Source: Sphingobium sp. 66-54 (lineage in GTDB: Bacteria; Pseudomonadota; Alphaproteobacteria; Sphingomonadales; Sphingomonadaceae). Taken from it: a DNA stretch of 59,529 nucleotides. Every line of letters begins with the position of its first letter. Position 1 is the first letter of the stretch. The position numbers and the translations under genes were made by a program. The notes beneath the pieces were generated by a model that saw nothing but the letters and a program-made list of their open reading frames with translations, did no database searches and was not told the DNA's origin. Location: contig MKWI01000033.1 in NCBI GenBank assembly GCA_001899715.1, positions 1-59,529 on the forward strand, read 5' to 3'. Below, one piece after another: positions 53,419 to 59,529 of this stretch.

Positions 53419-54897
53419 TTACCGCACGGCGACTCGCTGGCCATCATTCGCCGACGAACGTGCCACGACCTGACCACCTTTGCGCAGCGTCCTACGCGCC
53501 ATTCGCGTGTCAACGGTGTCGTCGAGCCGCACGAAACAGGATTGGCCCGCCGCGCTCAGCGACCGGCATGCTGCCCATGCCGCATTGCGATCCCCGAAGC
53601 CACGGATAGCAAGGCGATGGAACAAGCGGCCATTAACCGTGGCTTGGCTGAACACCTCGCTATAACCGCCCACCTTGGGTTGCTGACGGCTGATCTGCCG
53701 CCATTTCTCATGCGCAATGGCGGCCGAATTGAACGCACCGAGCTGGACGACCCAGTCGCTGGTACCCGTATTGGCGTTAGCGGCCGCACGCGGCGCGGCG
53801 GCGCGAACCATCGGCGCCGGAACCTGCGTTTCACTGCGGCGGAAGGCTTCGCGTACGACGTCGCGCATCCCATCATTCGAAGCCTGGACCGGCAGGTCCG
53901 CAGACTCATTCTTCTGCGCAAAAATCGCGGCAAGCGTCGGCTTGCCGGGTGCTGACGGTGCCGTTTCCGCAATTTGGGGTACCGGGATAGCCTGCACCGG
54001 GAGCGCCTCGACGGGCATCGGCGCGAAGGCAGCCTCCGCCACGGGAGTCGCTACCACCGGCGTCTCCGCACCCTCAATAGCGGGCTGCACAACCGGCGCG
54101 GTCACATCGGCCCGCGCCTGTGCGACGAGATCGCTCGCCGCCACAATCTGGACCGGTGCCGACTCGACTTGCAAAGCGAGTCGTGTCGGCAATCCGCCAT
54201 CATCACCCCGCGGCACCACGCCGAGCATGGCGATCACGCGCTGCTGCTCGCTGCCCGCGCGCGACCACTCGCCCATGCGCTTTTCCGCTTCACTGGCCGA
54301 TAGATCCTGCCCCGCGATCAACCGGGCCTGCGCCCACGCACCGCCCAGCGCCAGCGCATAGGCCAGGTTCTGGCGAGCCTGCGCTGTCGCTTCAGGCTGA
54401 CGGACAGCTTCCACCAGCGCTCGCACCCCTTCTTCGGCATTGCCGGCCATCGCCATGGCGAGGCCGTAGTCGGCGGCCGGCAGATCCTCGATATGATCGG
54501 CGAGCAAGGTCCGCGCCGCACGGGCATTCCCCAGCCCTACCTCCGCCAGCGAGAGGCTGACGATGGTGCGCACATCACGATTGCCAAGCGTCATCGCATC
54601 ATGAAACGCGGTGCGCGCTGAGGCATAGCGGCCGTTAGCAAGGTAGGCGCGGCCGAGCAGCGCACGATAGCCGTCATCTTGCGGCGCGCTGGCGACCAGT
54701 TCCTCCGCCTGCACGAGGGCGCGATCATAATCCTGGTCGGCCAGCGCCTTCTCCACACGCGGCGCCAGCTTCTGCACCTGCGTGACGGACGCAACCGGGT
54801 GGCTCTCCACACCTGCGCCGCTGCATCCGACAATCGACGAGCCGAGGATGACCGCGGACGCCAGGATCGTCGAAAATGGACGACTCTGCACCGTCAT
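53419..54897 (-). CDS. TPR/SPOR-domain lipoprotein-like protein
   Basis: The 492-residue product starts with a signal peptide ending in ILGSSIVGCSG (lipobox-like). TPR-like repeats occupy about residues 40-190 (EKALADQDYDRALVQAEELV; GRAYLANGRYASARTAFHDA), then a Pro/Ala-rich linker, and a C-terminal SPOR domain (WVVQLGAFNSAAIAHEKWRQ, RLAIRGFGDRNAAWAACRSL) that binds denuded septal peptidoglycan. It probably acts at the division site. Its start overlaps the end of the RHH gene by 4 bp (54894-54897), so it is coupled to the ParA-RHH pair. Confidence 0.88.
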   Translation of the reverse strand: MTVQSRPFSTILASAVILGSSIVGCSGAGVESHPVASVTQVQKLAPRVEKALADQDYDRALVQAEELVASAPQDDGYRALLGRAYLANGRYASARTAFHDAMTLGNRDVRTIVSLSLAEVGLGNARAARTLLADHIEDLPAADYGLAMAMAGNAEEGVRALVEAVRQPEATAQARQNLAYALALGGAWAQARLIAGQDLSASEAEKRMGEWSRAGSEQQRVIAMLGVVPRGDDGGLPTRLALQVESAPVQIVAASDLVAQARADVTAPVVQPAIEGAETPVVATPVAEAAFAPMPVEALPVQAIPVPQIAETAPSAPGKPTLAAIFAQKNESADLPVQASNDGMRDVVREAFRRSETQVPAPMVRAAAPRAAANANTGTSDWVVQLGAFNSAAIAHEKWRQISRQQPKVGGYSEVFSQATVNGRLFHRLAIRGFGDRNAAWAACRSLSAAGQSCFVRLDDTVDTRMARRTLRKGGQVVARSSANDGQRVAVR

Positions 54898-55463
54898 GGC
54901 TGACGCTTCCCGCTGTTGGAGGGCGCGGCTTGCTTGCTCTCGATCTGCTCGGCAAGCGCGCGCAGCTCGCTATTTTGCGCGATCATCGTGTCGAGCGCCT
55001 CGGTGAGCAGTTGCTGTGCGGACCGGTTGGCCATCGCGCTCAGCAGCCGCAACCGCAGATGACGCTCTGCATCGATCCGCAGCGTGAAGGCCGCTTTGCG
55101 GTTGGTTCCGGCGAGCGTAGCAGGCCGCGTCTTGGCAGGCGATGCTTTCGCTTTTGCACGAGCCGGCGCCTTGAGTCGCTCGGTGAGAACGCTGATTTGC
55201 TCGGCAATGGGTGATATAGCAGGCGGACTGCTCTCGACCGGCGGCACAGTGGCGGAAATCGGCTCCACCACCGCACGCTCCTCATGAGGTGCCTCGCCCA
55301 TGTCGTTCCAGCCGAGATCGTCATGATGGCTACCCACGGCAAGGCCGCTGAGGATCGGCTGGCGACGCATGGCCGGGCGTGCACCGCCGCGACGAGCGAG
55401 CAGGTTCCCGGTGAGCGATGCGGCCGGACGCGGCTCGGGCATGGGGTTTTCGGAGCCGTTCAT
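54894..55463 (-). CDS. ParA partner with C-terminal RHH-like domain
   Basis: The 189-residue product has an unstructured N-terminal half, a basic linker (PARAKAKASPAKTRPA) and a C-terminal segment KAAFTLRIDAERHLRLRLLS then SAQQLLTEALDTMI, which fits a ribbon-helix-helix fold. The ATG at 55463 overlaps the ParA stop by one base (TGATG). In plasmid systems ParA is often paired with a small RHH protein (ParG type); here the pair is chromosomal and linked to a SPOR protein. The RHH reading is from pattern only. Confidence 0.65.
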   Translation of the reverse strand: MNGSENPMPEPRPAASLTGNLLARRGGARPAMRRQPILSGLAVGSHHDDLGWNDMGEAPHEERAVVEPISATVPPVESSPPAISPIAEQISVLTERLKAPARAKAKASPAKTRPATLAGTNRKAAFTLRIDAERHLRLRLLSAMANRSAQQLLTEALDTMIAQNSELRALAEQIESKQAAPSNSGKRQP

Positions 55464-56173
55464 CAGTTCGCCACCCTTCTGCCGAAACCGCTGCCATTTG
55501 CCTGCCGTGCGACCATCGTCGGATGGGTAGGCGAGAACACCGTGCGGCGGAAATTGCGCTCCAGCCGGTCGGCGATATAGCTCCACAGCGCCTCGACTTC
55601 CTTGCTGGACTTGCTGTTGGGGTCGAAGTCCATGACGGTGCGGCCGTCGATCATCGACGAGGCGAAATCGGTGCGGTGATGGACGGTGATCGGCGCCACC
55701 GTGCCATGCTGGGAGAGCGCGATGGCCGCCTCCGAGGTGATGCGGGCCTTGGGTGTCGCAGCGTTGACGACGAAGATCAGCGGCTTGCCCGCGCGTTCGC
55801 ACAGATCGACCGTCGCGCCGACCGCACGCAGATCATGCGGGCTGGGGCGCGTGGGGATCACGATCAGTTCGGCAACGCTGATGACGCTCTGGATCGCCAT
55901 GGTGATGGCCGGCGGCGTGTCGATTACGGCCAGCTTGAAGCCCTGGTGGCGCAGCGCCTCCAGATCCTGCGCCAGCCGCGCCACGGTGGTCTGCGCGAAG
56001 GCCGGCAGATCATCCGTCCGCTCGTTCCACCAATCGGCCAGCGACCCCTGCGGGTCGATGTCGATCAGAACGACAGGCCCTGCCCCGGCGCGCTGCGCCT
56101 GAACCGCGAGATGTCCGGACAGGGTGGTTTTGCCCGACCCGCCCTTTTGTGACGCCAGTGCCAAGATGCGCAC
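55463..56173 (-). CDS. ParA/MinD-family ATPase
   Basis: The 236-residue ATPase has a deviant Walker A KGGSGKTTLSGHLAVQ (ParA type), Walker A' VLIDIDPQGSLADWW, and Walker B KLAVIDTPPAI. It lacks the N-terminal HTH of type Ia plasmid ParA, so it is the short type Ib/orphan form. With the RHH gene it may position the division or peptidoglycan machinery rather than segregate a plasmid (inference). Confidence 0.85.
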   Translation of the reverse strand: MRILALASQKGGSGKTTLSGHLAVQAQRAGAGPVVLIDIDPQGSLADWWNERTDDLPAFAQTTVARLAQDLEALRHQGFKLAVIDTPPAITMAIQSVISVAELIVIPTRPSPHDLRAVGATVDLCERAGKPLIFVVNAATPKARITSEAAIALSQHGTVAPITVHHRTDFASSMIDGRTVMDFDPNSKSSKEVEALWSYIADRLERNFRRTVFSPTHPTMVARQANGSGFGRRVAN

Positions 56174-56314
56174 GCTATTCCCCTGGGTGTTCCTCCACCG
56201 AAGGGTAAAAAATCACACGGCGCGCCTAAGATTTGGTTAAGTGCCGAATTGGACATTGTTACCAAACCACAGGGTTCGCGTCGTTTGCAGACCCATCCGC
56301 CCTCTTGGCAGCCG

Positions 56315-57211
56315 TCAGTCCGTAACCCAGTCCGCCCGCGCGATGCCCAAGGCATGCAGCAACACACCGAGATCCCCGCGCTCGATGGCGGCGTCCGCAG
56401 CGGCGCGCGTTTTTGGCTTGGCATGATAGGCCACACCCAGCCCTGCCGCTTCGATCATCGGAATATCGTTGGCGCCGTCGCCGATAGCGATGGACTGCGC
56501 GGGCGCGATGCCCAATGCCTCAATTGCGCCCAGCAGTTCGGCGCGCTTGCGGGCAGCGTCGACGATCGGCTGCGCCACGGTGCCGGCTAGCTTACCGTCC
56601 GCCATGTGCAACACATTGGCGATCTGTACGTCGAAGCCAATCTCCCGCCCCACAGGCTGTGCGAACGGAACGAAACCGCCGGAGACGAGAATGGTCCGTG
56701 CACCCCGCGCCTTGAGCGTGCGTACCAGCGGCCGCGCACCGGCCATGATCTTCACCCGCTCCAGCCGGCATTGCTCGATCACACTCTCCGCCAGCCCCTT
56801 GAGCAACGCCACGCGCCCGGCGAGCGCCTCGGCAAAATCCAGCTCACCACGCATCGCCCGCTCAGTCACGGCGGCAATCTGCGCCTTGATCCCCGCATAA
56901 TCGGCTAGTTCGTCGATGCACTCGACGGTAATCATCGTCGAATCCATGTCGGCGATGAACAGGCGGCAATCGCGATTGCCCCGCTCCAGCACGCACAAGT
57001 CCGCCGGCAATCCGAGTGATTCGAGTGCCGCGCGTGCTACCGAGCGATCGCCGATGAAAGGCAGGTCCACCGCCTCGCCCGCATCGATCCAGACCGGCGG
57101 CGCGACTGCAAGGCCCGCCTGCGCCAGCGCATCGCGCGCCGCGCTCACGTCCCCCTGCCCAAGTCCGTCATGCGCGACTAAGGTCGCGATCATGTCTGTG
57201 CCGCCTGCCAT
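56315..57211 (-). CDS. serB: Phosphoserine phosphatase
   Basis: The 298-residue HAD phosphatase makes serine from phosphoserine. Catalytic Asp pair: FIADMDSTMITVECIDELAD; further motifs GARTILVSGGFVPFAQ and IAIGDGANDIPMIEAAGLGV. The N-terminal region is ACT-like. AGGA lies 7 bp before the ATG at 57211; an in-frame ATG at 57193 is an alternative. It overlaps miaA head to head. Confidence 0.93.
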   Translation of the reverse strand: MAGGTDMIATLVAHDGLGQGDVSAARDALAQAGLAVAPPVWIDAGEAVDLPFIGDRSVARAALESLGLPADLCVLERGNRDCRLFIADMDSTMITVECIDELADYAGIKAQIAAVTERAMRGELDFAEALAGRVALLKGLAESVIEQCRLERVKIMAGARPLVRTLKARGARTILVSGGFVPFAQPVGREIGFDVQIANVLHMADGKLAGTVAQPIVDAARKRAELLGAIEALGIAPAQSIAIGDGANDIPMIEAAGLGVAYHAKPKTRAAADAAIERGDLGVLLHALGIARADWVTD

Positions 57212-58163
57212 GCCCAATCCTGCTTTCCCGTTCGATACCGGCGGCCGGGAGCGGCCGCCGGTCGCGCTTATTGCCGGGCCGACCGCCAGCGGCAAGAGCG
57301 CAGTCGCGTTGCGGCTTGCGCGGGCGTATGGCGGTATCATCATCAACGCCGATGCAAGCCAGGTCTATGCCGATCTGGCCGTGCTCACCGCCCGCCCCTC
57401 ACCCGAGGAGATGGCGCAGGCGCCGCACCGTCTGTTTGGCCATATCGACGGGGTGCAGGCCTGCTCGGCCGCCTTCTGGGCGAACGAAGCGCGCACCGAA
57501 ATCGAGCAGGCCCATGCGCAGGGCCGCCTCCCGATCCTGGTCGGCGGCACCGGGCTTTATCTCGACACGCTCCTCCACGGCATCGCCCCCATCCCGGATA
57601 TCGACCCGGCCATCCGCGCGGCCGTGCGCGCCCTGCCTGTGGCGGATGCTTATGCCGCCCTCACGAAGGAGGATCCGATCGCCGCCGCGCGCCTCAACCC
57701 CGGCGACACGACTCGTGTCGCTCGCGCGCTGGAGGTGATGCGCTCCACCGGCCAGTCGCTCCATCACTGGCAGGCCCGGCGGACCGGCGGAATCGCGGGC
57801 CGGATGCCGATCCGCGCCGTGGTGGCGATGCTCCCGCGCGAGGAGTTGGCCCAGCGCGCCCAACGCCGCCTCGGCCAGATGCTCGCCGGCGGTGCCGTCG
57901 CGGAAGTGGAAGCATTGCTCGCCCGCCGCCTGCCGGCGGACCGCCCGGTACTGCGCGCGCTGGGTGTCCGCGAGATCGGTGAGATGCTGGCTGGCCGTCT
58001 CTCGCTGGCGGAGGCGCGGGCGGCCATCCTCGCCGCCACCACCGCCTATCAGAAGCGCCAGACCACCTGGGCCCGCAACCGCCAGCGTGCCTGGGCCAAG
58101 CACGCGCCCGATACCATCGCAATGCTTGACGATCTGCCGCCGCTCACCGGCGGCACCCTCTGA
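57192..58163 (+). CDS. miaA: tRNA dimethylallyltransferase
   Basis: The 323-residue enzyme adds the prenyl group to A37 of tRNAs reading UNN codons. P-loop GPTASGKSAVALRL, then DASQVYADLAVLTARPS, GGTGLYLDTLLHGI and the C-terminal YQKRQTTWARNRQ. The ATG at 57192 has AAGG 9 bp upstream, inside serB; an ATG at 57210 is an alternative. Confidence 0.93.
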   Translation: MSVPPAMPNPAFPFDTGGRERPPVALIAGPTASGKSAVALRLARAYGGIIINADASQVYADLAVLTARPSPEEMAQAPHRLFGHIDGVQACSAAFWANEARTEIEQAHAQGRLPILVGGTGLYLDTLLHGIAPIPDIDPAIRAAVRALPVADAYAALTKEDPIAAARLNPGDTTRVARALEVMRSTGQSLHHWQARRTGGIAGRMPIRAVVAMLPREELAQRAQRRLGQMLAGGAVAEVEALLARRLPADRPVLRALGVREIGEMLAGRLSLAEARAAILAATTAYQKRQTTWARNRQRAWAKHAPDTIAMLDDLPPLTGGTL

Positions 58164-58187
58164 GGCCATCCGGCGGGAGGGCCGGCG

Positions 58188-58451
58188 TCAGATCCCGTCG
58201 TGATGCCGAGTCGCGTTATCGACCGTGTCGTCGTGCCCGCTCTTGTCGCTGAAGAAGGCGAGCGCGAACAAACCGCAGCCCAGTGTAACGGAGAAGAACA
58301 CCCCCAGGATCGTCGCAAAGGCCGTATGTGCCGTCAGCGAACCCATGCGCCCCAGGAACACCAGCGCCGCGATAACGACCAGCACCGCCGCGAGCGTGAT
58401 CCACTTCATCATGCGGACAAACTGTTGGCGGGCGTTCTGATCATTATCCAT
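58188..58451 (-). CDS. Small two-helix membrane protein
   Basis: The 87-residue product starts MDNDQNARQQFVRMMKWITL and has two membrane helices (LAAVLVVIAALVFLG and ILGVFFSVTLGCGLFALAFF) and a His/Asp tail. It resembles small membrane proteins conserved downstream of miaA in sphingomonads. The ATG at 58451 was chosen because the family begins there. Function unknown. Confidence 0.75.
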   Translation of the reverse strand: MDNDQNARQQFVRMMKWITLAAVLVVIAALVFLGRMGSLTAHTAFATILGVFFSVTLGCGLFALAFFSDKSGHDDTVDNATRHHDGI

Positions 58452-58682
58452 GCGACTCCGCCTAGCACAGATGCGCACCCGGAAACACCGTTGCGATGGG
58501 AGACGGACCAATTGGCGGACCTTCACGCGCCAAGCGACGCGCGGGCAAGCAGGGAATGAGGAAAGCTGGTGCCGGATGAGGGAGACGGAGGCAGGCACAC
58601 AATTTTCCCGCAGAACTCCGAGGACTGGCGGATTTCCTTGACCTCTGGCCCACAAAGCTGGCACACAGAGGAGTCGGCACCA

Positions 58683-59330
58683 GTGGCTTCCGTCCGCAAG
58701 AAGCACAACCATTTCCAAGCCAAGGTTCGCATCCCATTGCCGCTCCGGTCCTCCTATGGAGGTAAGGAGTTCCTCTATCGCACCCTGCCCACCTCTGACA
58801 GCAAAGCGGCAGCGGCACAGGCAGCCGCATGGGAGGCCGGGCTACGTCTCGAATGGGCCGGGCTATCGCGGGAAGCCCTCACCCCGCCCGCCGGTCACTC
58901 GCCGGGACAGATGCGGTCGCTCTATCGGGACCTGCGGGAGCGTGCCGAGGCCGGGGAGTTCGCCGTCTATATTGCTGGCGCGGAGCCAGCCGTTGCCGGC
59001 ATCAGCATGGAGGTCGACAAGATAGCCGACCGCTATGAAGGGAAGGACGAGTTACCCGAACCCGTCGAATATCGCTTGGCCGCCTTGCAGGACGCCAGCC
59101 GGGCCGTTCAGGGCCTCCCCGTGCCCCACCGCAAGATCATGGAGCCAGCATTTAGCGAACTCGCTGCATCCTACATGGTCACATGGCGGGCCAAGCAGGG
59201 CCTCAAGCCGGCGAGCACGGGGCAGATGATGGAAGCCTCCTTTCACCTGTTCGCCCGTTACTTTGGGGATAAGCCCATCCGGGGTGTGAAGGAGGGCGAA
59301 CCGGGGGCGGCCTTCATCCTTGGACGCTGA
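58683..59330 (+). pseudogene. Truncated tyrosine integrase, N-terminal part
   Basis: About 215 residues starting at a GTG (VASVRKKHNHFQAKVRIPLP) match the DUF6538-type N-terminus and the core-binding part of phage-type integrases (SFHLFARYFGDKPIRGVKEG). The frame then ends at AAFILGR; the catalytic domain with R-H-R-Y is absent, and the following 200 bp are not coding-like. It is a broken integrase next to the right repeat. Confidence 0.75.
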
Positions 59331-59471
59331 GCAGGTCAATCGCCGCCCGGAGAGGCCCGCACGCAAGGCACGGCGAAGGGGCAGCCTTCTCGGCATCGGC
59401 GTGCGTCCTAGACGATGACGACTAATGACGACAGCACAAATCCGATGGATTGGAGCGACGATAAAATGACT

Positions 59472-59529
59472 CTAGGCCGTAAACTCATAAACTGACTTGC
59501 GCGGCGCGGGCGCGGTTGATTCAAGGCTT
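59472..59529. mobile_element. Possible insertion-sequence end, right edge
   Basis: CTAGG (59472-59476), 4 bases, AAACTCATAAA (59481-59491), 25 bases and TGATTCAAG (59517-59525) are the reverse complement of the blocks at the left edge, with the same spacings. The spacer bases differ, so these are two diverged copies, not one sequence. Confidence 0.45.

Noticed and set aside
1..59529. CRISPR arrays, rRNA genes and plasmid replication genes
   Set aside because: I searched for regular short repeats with unique spacers, rRNA sequence and rep genes and found none; the ParA gene lacks plasmid-type neighbours such as repB/repC.

Overview
The window is high-GC DNA with the gene style of an alphaproteobacterium of the Sphingomonadaceae type (Sphingomonas/Sphingobium/Sphingopyxis relatives). 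The support is HWE-family sensor kinases, a FATGUY-type single-domain response regulator, GGAAC-N16-CGTT (EcfG-like) promoters, a PEPxxWA-CTERM protein, and housekeeping blocks (gatCAB, pyrB-pyrC', clpP-clpX, tig, nadA-nadC, miaA/serB). The genus is inferred from gene content, not proven.

Region 1 (1-7.3 kb) looks like a general-stress-response satellite cluster. It holds an HWE kinase, an HWE-like pseudokinase overlapping a Crp/Fnr regulator, a FATGUY response regulator, CBS, DUF6766, KTSC and DUF4142 proteins and a KGG-type basic protein. EcfG-like promoters recur, and one precedes no ORF but a run of three hairpins, a candidate small RNA. A second signal, CTAAC-N4-GTTAG, recurs in the same intergenic spaces and has Crp/Fnr-site geometry.

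Region 2 (7.5-10.1 kb) is a divergent Fe(II)/2-oxoglutarate dioxygenase and AAHS-type MFS transporter pair around a perfect 19-bp palindrome.

Region 3 (10.4-27.56 kb) is a genomic island integrated in the 3' end of an elongator tRNA-Met gene by a large serine recombinase. The 15-bp core TCCTCCGCTACCAAC is repeated at both ends (10400 and 27544). Cargo: two small RHH regulators with shared direct-repeat operators, a dead type III methyltransferase fragment, a complete divalent-metal efflux module (P1B-4-like ATPase, CzcCBA RND pump, small exported His-rich protein, CDF transporter, MerR-type sensor), a tyrosine recombinase, a DUF488 protein, a PD-(D/E)XK nuclease-like protein, a DUF3102-like protein and an HNH-like protein with a structured RNA or terminator upstream. 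A 14-bp palindrome, TGCAATTAATTGCA, was found three times, all inside the island.

Region 4 (27.7-37.2 kb): a PEP-CTERM surface protein, a ferredoxin-reductase-like flavoprotein, a small membrane protein, NAD biosynthesis genes nadA-nadC, an FKBP-type isomerase, and a translationally coupled operon of two Gfo/Idh/MocA oxidoreductases and a GT4 glycosyltransferase.

Region 5 (37.4-58.5 kb) is core genome: clpX and clpP, an acyltransferase-3, a GtrB-like GT2, trigger factor with an unusual His-rich and Lys/Ala-rich tail, tRNA-Leu(UAG), gatCAB, DUF4153, DUF3089, ruvX, DUF1294, pyrB with a dihydroorotase-like subunit lacking the HxH metal site, a TPR/SPOR protein next to a ParA-RHH pair, and serB and miaA overlapping head to head. 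The right edge holds a truncated tyrosine integrase. Both window ends carry the same sequence in inverted orientation, suggesting the segment is bounded by related insertion sequences.
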